Positions 1-5,634 of a stretch of DNA of 7,260 nt are shown here, one piece after another. The position numbers were made by a program, and so were the translations under genes. Location of the stretch: positions 19,803 through 27,062 of the forward strand of contig PMCB01000123.1 in assembly GCA_003153955.1 (NCBI GenBank), given 5' to 3'. The stretch's first letter is position 1, and the number at the start of each line of letters is the position of its first letter. Origin of the DNA: Dehalococcoidia bacterium (lineage in GTDB: Bacteria; Chloroflexota; Dehalococcoidia; Dehalococcoidales; Fen-1064). Below the pieces are notes generated by a model that was given only the letters and a program-made list of their open reading frames with translations, did not search any database and was not told where the DNA came from.

Positions 1-545
1 TAGGCGTTGCTTATCATGTTTACCTGCCGGGTTAAACCGGCTAAATCTTCTACCACACTTAAGTCTGAAATACCGTGACTGGCATCTTCACTGCACGGTT
101 TTACAATGCAGGGATAGTTGAGCTTGAAATCGTCTAAGGAGTCAGGTTTGAGTACCTGTCCCGAAGGTGTCCGGATACCGGCTGATTTCAGCAGCGCTTT
201 TGCTTTTGCTTTGTTTAACGCTAATCTCAATACCGAACTGGGGCAGCCGGTATAAGGGATTTTCAGTTCTTCGGCAAAATCCGGGACCAGCGCCTCGGTT
301 TCGGGGAAACCGCAAAAGCCTTCAAAAAGGTTGAAAAACAGGTCGGCCTTTATCAATGCCAGCGAATTTTTAATGTCATCGCCGGGAGAAAGCGGCAGCA
401 AAACAACATCATGTTTTAGTTCGACGAGCGCCTTGTTGACCGCCTCAACCGATTCGAGCACGCCCAGCACTGCGGTATCTTCACCCCGCGAACTGTAGCG
501 GCTTAGTTCCGGCTTGTTATAAACGATTGCTATACGTGCACACAC
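1..545 (-). CDS. D-Ala-D-Ala-ligase-like ATP-grasp protein, C-terminus cut by window edge
   Basis: Only the first 181 residues are in the window. They cover the N-terminal (preATP-grasp) domain and the start of the ATP-grasp domain. Residues 69-75 (LFFNLFE), 96-101 (IPYTGC) and 109-126 (an ALNKAKAKALL..AGIRTP stretch) match the Ddl pattern of 'FN..G', 'IPYTG' and 'DK..TK..L...G.PTP'. K149-P150 is the ATP-binding Lys of the glycine/serine loop. In that loop the position of the E. coli DdlB catalytic Ser150 is Ala155, followed by Ser156. I chose the GTG start at 543-545 because GGAGAG lies 9 nt upstream and the protein from there has the usual length before the IVYN strand. No closer ATG exists. 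The start overlaps the preceding ligase gene by 16 bases, so the two are probably translationally coupled. It is the third gene of the kamA operon. The substrate cannot be read from sequence, and a role in peptidoglycan D-Ala-D-Ala synthesis is less likely than ligation of another amino acid. Confidence 0.85.
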   Translation of the reverse strand, partial: MCARIAIVYNKPELSRYSSRGEDTAVLGVLESVEAVNKALVELKHDVVLLPLSPGDDIKNSLALIKADLFFNLFEGFCGFPETEALVPDFAEELKIPYTGCPSSVLRLALNKAKAKALLKSAGIRTPSGQVLKPDSLDDFKLNYPCIVKPCSEDASHGISDLSVVEDLAGLTRQVNMISNA

Positions 546-1534
546 AGCGGATATCTCTCCAGAGCAGCGTTGAATACCAAAGCAATCAATTCTTCATGCT
601 TCCAGCCCAGTTTAACTGCCATAATGATCAGGTCACTGTAATCACCCAGGCCAGGCAGTGGGTTTATCTCCAGCATATATGGTATGCCGTCAGCGCTAAC
701 TCTGAAGTCAATCCGGGAAAAATCCCGGCATCCCAGCATCTCAAACGTCTTGCGACTATATTCGGCGATCTTTTTGGTTGTCGCCTCTTTGAGATGCGCG
801 GGGCATTCGTAATCCACCAGGTTCTTCCAATCCCTCTTTACTTCAACTGTGTACACAAAGCGGTTGCTCTGTTTCCGCGGGATAATCTTCATCATTCCCA
901 GTACTTTGACCGGGGAATTGCCCAGCATGCCGACTGTAATTTCGTCTCCGTCGATGAACTGTTCCACCAGTACCGGCTGCCGGTAAGTCTCCAGCATTTC
1001 ACTGACGGTTGCGGCAGCCTGTGCCGCGGAATCTACCAGTGAATTCGCGTGGATCCCTTTGCTGGAACCTTCAAATGAAGGTTTGATGATGGCCGGAAAA
1101 GGAAATCCTTTCCAGACCGTTTCTTTTAGTTCCTGCTGATTGGCGATCAGGCGCCATTCCGGGGTCGGGATGCCTTCCATTTGCATTAGTTTCTTGGTCA
1201 GGTGTTTATCCAGGCATACAGCCAGGCACTCCGGGTCGGAGCCGACATAGGGAATATCCAGCATTTCCAGGATCGACGGCACTTGCGCCTCCCGGCTGCG
1301 GTAGGTGCCTCTCCCTTCTGCGATATTAAAGACGATGTCCACCTTTTCATTGAGGACGTTGCGGATGAATTCTTTACCCCCGCCGAGTTTGACTGTGGAG
1401 TGCCCCAGCCCTTCGATGGCGCGCTGAATATATCCGATGGTAGTCGGCGAGTCGTACTCTTCCAACATATCGTCCGGCGCGCCGGCCTCATGGGCCATGG
1501 TTTCTTTCAGGTCAAATGACAGGCCGACCCGCAT
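530..1534 (-). CDS. D-Ala-D-Ala-ligase-like ATP-grasp protein
   Basis: This is a complete 334-residue protein, close to the usual Ddl length of 300-350. Domains in order: N-terminal domain 1-100 (VDIVFNIAEG 65-74, IPYVGS 94-99), linker with DKHLTKKLMQMEGIPTP (109-125), and ATP-grasp core. Visible ligand residues are K151 in KPSFEGSSKG (151-160), the ATP-contacting E191, and the Mg-binding set R274, D276, E289 and N291 in LEINPLPGL. S157 corresponds to DdlB Ser150. The loop that in DdlB carries catalytic Tyr216 (YEAKY) reads VEVKRDW here, putting Arg234 at that place. This points to an altered nucleophile substrate, since D-Ala-D-Lac ligases also change this residue. ATG 1532-1534 has GAGGAG 6 nt upstream, encoded inside the last codons of kamA, and the gap to the kamA stop is 2 nt. 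It is the second gene of the operon. The family assignment is firm; the amino-acid substrates are unknown. Confidence 0.93.
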   Translation of the reverse strand: MRVGLSFDLKETMAHEAGAPDDMLEEYDSPTTIGYIQRAIEGLGHSTVKLGGGKEFIRNVLNEKVDIVFNIAEGRGTYRSREAQVPSILEMLDIPYVGSDPECLAVCLDKHLTKKLMQMEGIPTPEWRLIANQQELKETVWKGFPFPAIIKPSFEGSSKGIHANSLVDSAAQAAATVSEMLETYRQPVLVEQFIDGDEITVGMLGNSPVKVLGMMKIIPRKQSNRFVYTVEVKRDWKNLVDYECPAHLKEATTKKIAEYSRKTFEMLGCRDFSRIDFRVSADGIPYMLEINPLPGLGDYSDLIIMAVKLGWKHEELIALVFNAALERYPLCVHV

Positions 1535-1536
1535 CC

Positions 1537-2862
1537 TTATCTCCTCACGACCGGAACCGGGACTTTTTCAGTGTTTGCATCGGCAATGACCACAGGACTG
1601 CCGTCCGTGTTGATTTCTGTTCCGGTTGCCTCGTCAGCGTAAACCGGATTGCGGAAACGGAAGAGCCGTCCCTGATAATTTTTCAGGATGATTTCGCCCT
1701 CGCTCTGCGCGACGACGTAATTGGCCTGCAGCGGGACTTTACCGCCGCCGAACGGCAGGTCGATAACAAAAGTCGGTATTGCCAAACCTGATGTATTGCC
1801 ACGTAAACCTTCCATGATTTTAATGCCGGTTTCCACGGAGGTATGCAAATGTTCGGTGCCCTGTACTTCATCACACTGGAAAAGATAATACGGGCGTACT
1901 TTGCTCTTCAACAGGCTTTGACCAAGCTTCATCTGAATCGCGACGGTATCGTTGATGCCGCGCATCAGGACGCATTGATTATTGACCGGTACGCCGGCGC
2001 GGACCAGACGGTCGCAGGCGCGGGCGGATTCGGGTGTAATCTCGTTGGGATGGTTGAAATGAGTGTTCAGCCAAATCGGTCCGTATTTGGACAGCATGTT
2101 GCACAGTTCGGCATCGATACGCTGCGGTAAAACCACCGGGAACCGGCTGCCGATTCTGATTATTTCCACATGCTGGATTGCTCTGATTCGTGAAATGATG
2201 CTTTCCAATCGCTCCGTTGAAAGCGTCAGCGGGTCGCCGCCGGAGATGATCACATCTCTGACCTGAGGGGTTTGCCGGATGTAATCCAGCATCGCCTCAA
2301 TTTCGGCGTCGTTACGCACCCAACCGCCGTTGTGCCATTCACGTTTACGCGTGCAGTGGCGGCAAAGCATCGGGCAGATATCCGTGAGTACCATCAAAAC
2401 GCGGTCGGGATAGCGGTGCACCAGTCCCGGTACTACCGAATCCCTTTTTTCTTCCAGCGGGTCTTCCATCCCCAGTTCGCCCATGCTTATCTCTTCAATA
2501 CACGGAATAGCTTGCTTGCGCACGGGGTCGTTGGGATTATCCAAATCGATGAGCGAAAGATAATAAGGAGTGATAGCCAGCGGATATTTTGCGGTGACAA
2601 GTTTTAGTTGGGATTGTTCTTTGTCCGTTAAAGGAATGAAACGTGATAAATCTTTGACAGAAGTGATTCTGTTACGGAAATGCCACTTCCAATCGTTCCA
2701 GTCTGAAGCTGAAACGTGACGAAAAAGCCTGTTTTTTCTGGAGACAAAGCCCGTACTGGGAGGCTCTTCTTCCTTTGTCTCTCTTCTGGTAATAGTGCTA
2801 CTCGGAGGCTCTTCTTCCTCGCTGACCGGGATAGTTTTTAATGCAATTGCCGATTTGGTCAC
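1537..2862 (-). CDS. kamA: KamA-family radical SAM aminomutase (lysine 2,3-aminomutase-like)
   Basis: The 441-residue protein belongs to the radical SAM, PLP-dependent 2,3-aminomutases, which move an alpha-amino group to the beta carbon. The [4Fe-4S] motif C163-x3-C167-x2-C170 (CPMLCRHC), SAM-binding SGGD (207-210), the conserved WLNTHFNHPNEIT (264-276) and PLP lysine K375 in FGGGK are all present. The two Asp residues that hold the lysine side-chain amine in the Clostridium subterminale enzyme (Asp293, Asp330) align with D331 in FQCDE and D368 in VIDLP, so L-lysine to L-beta-lysine is the favoured reaction. The four zinc-binding Cys of that enzyme are replaced by T306, T413, T415 and N418. 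The first 45 residues are a charged, proline-containing extension with an internal repeat. The start is GTG 2860-2862, preceded by AAGGAG with 9 nt spacing. It is the first gene of the operon, read from the promoter at 2946-2974. Other KamA-family substrates, such as glutamate, are less likely because both Asp are kept. Confidence 0.95.
   Translation of the reverse strand: MTKSAIALKTIPVSEEEEPPSSTITRRETKEEEPPSTGFVSRKNRLFRHVSASDWNDWKWHFRNRITSVKDLSRFIPLTDKEQSQLKLVTAKYPLAITPYYLSLIDLDNPNDPVRKQAIPCIEEISMGELGMEDPLEEKRDSVVPGLVHRYPDRVLMVLTDICPMLCRHCTRKREWHNGGWVRNDAEIEAMLDYIRQTPQVRDVIISGGDPLTLSTERLESIISRIRAIQHVEIIRIGSRFPVVLPQRIDAELCNMLSKYGPIWLNTHFNHPNEITPESARACDRLVRAGVPVNNQCVLMRGINDTVAIQMKLGQSLLKSKVRPYYLFQCDEVQGTEHLHTSVETGIKIMEGLRGNTSGLAIPTFVIDLPFGGGKVPLQANYVVAQSEGEIILKNYQGRLFRFRNPVYADEATGTEINTDGSPVVIADANTEKVPVPVVRR
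2756..2819 (-). repeat. In-frame 15-codon-spaced repeat in the kamA N-terminus
   Basis: A 19-bp sequence at 2756-2774 recurs at 2801-2819 with one mismatch, exactly 45 bp apart. It encodes EEEPPS twice (residues 16-21 and 31-36) in the charged N-terminal extension before the catalytic core. The rest of each 15-codon unit is only loosely alike, which suggests an old tandem duplication or slippage. Confidence 0.75.
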
Positions 2863-2925
2863 TTAATTTCACTCCTTATTCCGTATTCAAGTCGTACGTG
2901 AATAATTTCTTAATATTTTTCGGTG

Positions 2926-2945
2926 TTGATTACTTATTTAATCAA
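2926..2945. promoter_or_regulatory. Candidate operator dyad over the kamA transcription start
   Basis: A perfect inverted repeat, TTGATTA (2926-2932) and TAATCAA (2939-2945) around a 6-nt spacer, abuts the -10 element of the kamA promoter and covers the predicted start site near 2939. The position suits a repressor operator. A second, imperfect dyad with arms ATTCA/TGAAT lies further down the leader at 2885-2903. The cognate regulator is unknown. Confidence 0.5.
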
Positions 2946-2974
2946 GATATAACATGTGCTAAAAACGTTGTCAA
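2946..2974 (-). promoter_or_regulatory. Sigma70-type promoter of the kamA operon
   Basis: On the minus strand a consensus TTGACA (2969-2974) is followed after 17 bp by TATATC (2946-2951). That -10 has an extended TG one base upstream (2953-2954) and matches TATAAT at 4 of 6 positions. The predicted leader is about 77 nt. The stretch upstream of the -35, 2975-3032, is rich in A/T runs and holds no gene. No convincing terminator for the MFS gene is seen there, so some read-through into kamA is possible. Confidence 0.75.
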
Positions 2975-3032
2975 GGGGTTTTCAGAAATTTGCCGGAAAT
3001 ATTTTTTAAAACACAAAAATTTAACCCCGTTT

Positions 3033-4418
3033 TTACTGCTTTTTTCCCCTTTTGTTGGTGCGCCGGAAAACTACGTCGGAAAAGCCCCTTACCCGGGAAA
3101 ATTGCGGGCCGCCGAACAGGATTTCACTCACGCTCGCTTCAGCTACCGGTTGTACCTCGGAAACCCTGGGCAGGAAAAATGCTACCACCAGGATGCGTGC
3201 GACCCCTGAAATTAAGAAAATCGTCAGCAAATTATTTCTCAGAACCAGCGGCACATGCGGTGCCAAAATACCGCCCAGAAATGCCCCGAGGGAGACACCG
3301 GCGAACATCAGCACATTGTTCAACGCGATATACCTGGTGCGGTTCTCTGCCCGGGTAGCGACCCAGAGGAAAAGACTGACGGCCAGGTTGCAGCCCGCCC
3401 AGGCAAAACCGGAAAGCACTTGCACCCCGCAAAGATAGTATGGGCTCTTGCTGACCAGCCATAAAAGGGGTAATAGAGGGATGAACAGCATCGTCACTCT
3501 CAGGACTTTAACATTGCCGTTGCGGTCCACGATTTTCCCCCAGAACGGGATACAAAGTAACGTTACCAGCGTCGGTATTGCAGTGGCGATGAAATAAGTC
3601 AGGTAGTTGAATTTCAGGTCGCTCAGCATGTAAACCGAGAAAAACGGCGAGGCCATATTCGTGGTGAAAATGAGCAAGGCATTGAAGACGATGAATTTCC
3701 CGATATTCGTCGACCCCAAAGTCTTGCTTAATTGCCAGATGCTGGCCTGTTTTGTTTTGGAAGGGACAACCGGCGGCTCCACCATTTGGGATAGATACCA
3801 TGTAGAAAAGAAGCGCGAAATCGATGCGCCGGCAAAAATCATCGAGAACGCCAGGAAGATGTTATTCGTCAGCAGCTGTAATATTCCGCCCGCGGCAAAA
3901 GACAGCAACAGCGCCACCATCGCGCTGATCCTGGTCCTGTAAGAAAAATAACGGCCCCGGACCTGTTCCGGGACCAGGTCCGCCATCATACTGTTCCATG
4001 GTGCGTTGCCGATCGAATCAAAGGCGACGCAAAGGGTCACGAATAATATCAGCCACCACACTTGATGGGTATGGAATATAAATGGAATCAGTAAAATAGG
4101 CAGCCATATCAGGCTGTGCAGAAAAGCTCCCGCCAGGATGAATCGTTTTCGGCTGCCCGCTCTCTCGGCTAATGTCGGAGCAATGAGCTGCATTAGAATC
4201 ATGGCTAAATAAGGAATGGCGGTTAAAAACCCGACTTGTGTGGTGGTGGCGTCCATCGCCAGAGCATATGGCGTAATATAGTTCTGTGTCAGCCCGGCCA
4301 TCGATGAATAACCGGCGGCATCCAGAACACTGCTTTTAAGACTTTTTCTAACCTGTTTTTGCGTTAATCCCGATGGTAATATTTTGGGTTCTTTGGAGGT
4401 TGTACTTTCGAGGGTAAT
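3033..4418 (-). CDS. MFS transporter with a probable ATT start codon
   Basis: This is an integral membrane protein with about 12 hydrophobic segments, a secondary transporter whose substrate cannot be read from sequence. Starting at ATT 4416-4418 gives 461 residues; the first in-frame ATG, 4299-4301, would give 422. The extension ends in a stretch (RKSLKSSVLDAAGYSSMAGL) that reads as the typical N-terminal amphipathic lead and first half of TM1. Starting at the ATG would cut TM1 in two and leaves no Shine-Dalgarno. MFS motif A is visible as APTLAERAGSRKR in loop 2-3, and a related ADLVPEQVRGRYFSYR occurs in the following cytoplasmic half. The C-terminal tail after the last membrane segment is about 45 residues, ending in basic residues (RRTNKRGKKQ). 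The gene lies 136 bases downstream of the MerR-TipAS gene on the same strand, which makes drug efflux a reasonable guess. No in-frame ATG, GTG or TTG lies between the upstream TGA (4425-4427) and 4301. Confidence 0.88.
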   Translation of the reverse strand: MTLESTTSKEPKILPSGLTQKQVRKSLKSSVLDAAGYSSMAGLTQNYITPYALAMDATTTQVGFLTAIPYLAMILMQLIAPTLAERAGSRKRFILAGAFLHSLIWLPILLIPFIFHTHQVWWLILFVTLCVAFDSIGNAPWNSMMADLVPEQVRGRYFSYRTRISAMVALLLSFAAGGILQLLTNNIFLAFSMIFAGASISRFFSTWYLSQMVEPPVVPSKTKQASIWQLSKTLGSTNIGKFIVFNALLIFTTNMASPFFSVYMLSDLKFNYLTYFIATAIPTLVTLLCIPFWGKIVDRNGNVKVLRVTMLFIPLLPLLWLVSKSPYYLCGVQVLSGFAWAGCNLAVSLFLWVATRAENRTRYIALNNVLMFAGVSLGAFLGGILAPHVPLVLRNNLLTIFLISGVARILVVAFFLPRVSEVQPVAEASVSEILFGGPQFSRVRGFSDVVFRRTNKRGKKQ

Positions 4419-4430
4419 GGGATTTCACCT
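4416..4430 (-). promoter_or_regulatory. Ribosome binding site and ATT start of the MFS gene
   Basis: On the minus strand AGGTGA (4425-4430) matches six bases of the complement of the 16S 3' end. It is followed after 6 nt by ATT at 4416-4418, the first codon able to open the frame that encodes the complete TM1. The TGA in this site is the in-frame stop just upstream. Another ATG (4437-4439) lies in frame but runs into this TGA after four codons. Either ATT is the true start or the gene carries a nonsense change at codon 5. Confidence 0.55.
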
Positions 4431-4451
4431 GCCTTGCATACCGTGCTGTAA

Positions 4452-4485
4452 TACCATTCCTATTATAAGACACATCGGTATGGTA
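4452..4485 (-). promoter_or_regulatory. MFS promoter with flanking inverted repeat
   Basis: A consensus TATAAT on the minus strand (4462-4467) gives a leader of about 37 nt to the ATT start. No good -35 is found at 16-19 bp, the best being GCAATT-like bases around 4485-4490. Arms TACCATTCC (4452-4460) and GGTATGGTA (4477-4485) form an inverted repeat with one mismatch and a 16-bp centre holding the -10. A further ATACCG lies at 4438-4443. This layout suits a regulated promoter that needs an activator or binds a repressor. Confidence 0.5.
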
Positions 4486-4505
4486 ATTGCACATTCAAGG
4501 CTAAA

Positions 4506-4534
4506 CAAAAAGAGGGGGAGCGGACTTCCCCCTC
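4506..4534 (-). terminator. Rho-independent terminator after the merR/TipAS gene
   Basis: Read on the minus strand, an 8-bp stem of GAGGGGGA (4527-4534) and TCCCCCTC (4512-4519) closes a 7-nt loop and is followed directly by five T (4507-4511). It begins 20 bases past the stop codon. It should separate merR transcription from the MFS gene downstream. Confidence 0.92.
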
Positions 4535-4554
4535 CTGATTCACAGCACTGACTA

Positions 4555-5298
4555 TTACCGGTGGGCACAGTAGTAATCAATCGCTTTTGTCATAAAAGCC
4601 GGCAGGTCTTTGTGATATTTTTTAAATGTTTTGGCGAATTCCGGGTTTTGGCTGTATGCCCGCCCCAGTCCCAGCACCGCTTCATCCGGATAATGGTGGA
4701 AATTCTCCAGCCACTGCCGCCACTTCGCGACCTCGGCCTGAACAATTTTACTGTCATATCCTTTGCCCATGTTTTCGGCAATCGTACGGAAAATCCGGTC
4801 GCTTTCCGCCTGTACCTCCGCGAACTTTTCCTTGCCCATTTTCATTACCCTGGCTTCACTGTCTTTTAGCGTCTTTTCACCCCAGCGCTGTTTGACCTCT
4901 TCACGGTATTTTTCAATCTGTTCGTCACTGAAACCCTGATAATATTCTTTAATTTCCATTAATTTTTCTCCTGTAATATTTTTAATGGTTTTGGCTATAG
5001 TGTTCAGCAATTCATCGATGCGTTCCTTCCTTTTCTGTAACAGCGCTTTGTGCGATTGCAGCGCTTCCACCGCGTCAAAATCAGGCCGCGATGTTATTGT
5101 TTTTATTTCCTCCAGACTGAAATCCAGCTCACGGAAGAACATTATTTGCTGCAGCTTAGCGATAGATTTTTCACCGTAATGCCGGTATCCATTCGCACCG
5201 CGGTATTCCGGTTTCAACAGGCCGATTTCGTCATAATAATGCAAAGTGCGCACACTGGTACCGGCTAGTTGGGCTAACTTCTTTATCGTATAAACCAT
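4555..5298 (-). CDS. MerR-family transcriptional regulator with TipAS domain
   Basis: The 247-residue protein has a MerR winged helix-turn-helix at 1-70 (YTIKKLAQLAGTSVRTLHYY, then IGLLKP and NGYRHYGEKSIAKLQQI), a dimerisation coiled coil at about 76-110, and a TipAS antibiotic-recognition domain at 114-247 (YYQGFSDEQIEKYREEVKQRWG, WRQWLENFHHYPDEAVLGLGRAY). Members bind operators in overlong promoter spacers and activate transcription when a ligand such as a peptide antibiotic occupies the TipAS domain. The promoter of this gene has the matching design, so autoregulation is likely. ATG 5296-5298 is fixed by the canonical MerR N-terminus, although no Shine-Dalgarno precedes it. The only cysteine is C244, four residues from the C-terminus, and the thiopeptide-capturing Cys of Streptomyces TipA has no evident counterpart. 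The ligand is unknown. The MFS gene lies downstream beyond a terminator. Confidence 0.94.
   Translation of the reverse strand: MVYTIKKLAQLAGTSVRTLHYYDEIGLLKPEYRGANGYRHYGEKSIAKLQQIMFFRELDFSLEEIKTITSRPDFDAVEALQSHKALLQKRKERIDELLNTIAKTIKNITGEKLMEIKEYYQGFSDEQIEKYREEVKQRWGEKTLKDSEARVMKMGKEKFAEVQAESDRIFRTIAENMGKGYDSKIVQAEVAKWRQWLENFHHYPDEAVLGLGRAYSQNPEFAKTFKKYHKDLPAFMTKAIDYYCAHR
4957..4972 (-). promoter_or_regulatory. Internal ribosome binding site and start for a TipAS-only protein
   Basis: Inside the merR gene, AGGAGA (4967-4972) stands 7 nt before ATG 4957-4959, codon 114, exactly at the junction between coiled coil and TipAS domain. Translation from here would give a 134-residue TipAS protein without DNA-binding domain. 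Streptomyces lividans tipA makes such a short form from an internal start. The full-length start has no comparable ribosome binding site. Confidence 0.7.
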
Positions 5299-5307
5299 CT
5301 TGTCTAA

Positions 5308-5338
5308 ATCATAAACTATGACGCTACGTCAATGTCAA
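5308..5338 (-). promoter_or_regulatory. MerR-type promoter and operator of the merR gene
   Basis: On the minus strand TTGACA (5333-5338) and TATGAT (5308-5313) are separated by 19 bp, the overlong spacing of MerR-activated promoters. The spacer contains the perfect dyad TGACG-cta-CGTCA at 5319-5331, almost at its centre. The predicted start site near 5301 leaves a leader of only 3-5 nt before the ATG. Confidence 0.82.
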
Positions 5339-5490
5339 GGCCTAATTAACGCCTTTTTTAAGTAATTTTACCTGTTTAAAAACCAGACCGGAATAAACTA
5401 CACTCATGTAGAATCTAAGGTAGATGTTAAAGTAAAGTTAATAAGTATGCATATCGGGGGCCGAGGGGAAAAGGGGTAAACATAGGGCAA

Positions 5491-5510
5491 GCGAGGGCTT
5501 TTGCCCTCGC
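5491..5510. repeat. Perfect GC-rich hairpin with TTTT loop
   Basis: GCGAGGGC (5491-5498) and GCCCTCGC (5503-5510) pair over a four-T loop. The flanks GGGC (5485-5488) and GCCC (5514-5517) could lengthen the stem. No T-run follows on either strand, so it is not a standard terminator. It probably belongs to a dispersed intergenic element. Confidence 0.7.
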
Positions 5511-5530
5511 GCCGCCCATAAAAAAGAATT

Positions 5531-5552
5531 TCCCTTCCCCGCGGGAAAGGGA
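5531..5552. repeat. Second GC-rich hairpin with a one-base bulge
   Basis: TCCCTTCCC (5531-5539) pairs with GGGAA-A-GGGA (5543-5552) around a CGC loop, with a single bulged A. It follows the hairpin at 5491-5510 by 20 bases. The CCCTTCCC/GGGAAGGG type is common in dispersed bacterial intergenic repeats. Confidence 0.6.
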
Positions 5553-5634
5553 CTAAAGGGATGGGGCGCTGTAGTTTCATTAACACCGGAAAAACTCTAA
5601 ATGTAACTTTATTTTGGAGTTTAGCAAACTTATC

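Noticed and set aside
527..1042. 171-codon frame on the plus strand
   Set aside because: It lies opposite the well-supported ATP-grasp ligase, whose motifs are unmistakable; it is a shadow frame.
2975..3032. Terminator for the MFS gene from GGGGTT / AACCCC arms
   Set aside because: The arms are about 40 nt apart and no T-run follows; a stable hairpin is not credible.
4402..4428. Short GTG-initiated frame just upstream of the MFS gene as a leader peptide
   Set aside because: It uses a GTG inside the Shine-Dalgarno of the MFS gene in another frame, has no ribosome binding site and no recognisable attenuator.
5491..5510. Hairpin as a rho-independent terminator
   Set aside because: No T-tract follows on either strand and no gene ends nearby; both flanking genes point away.
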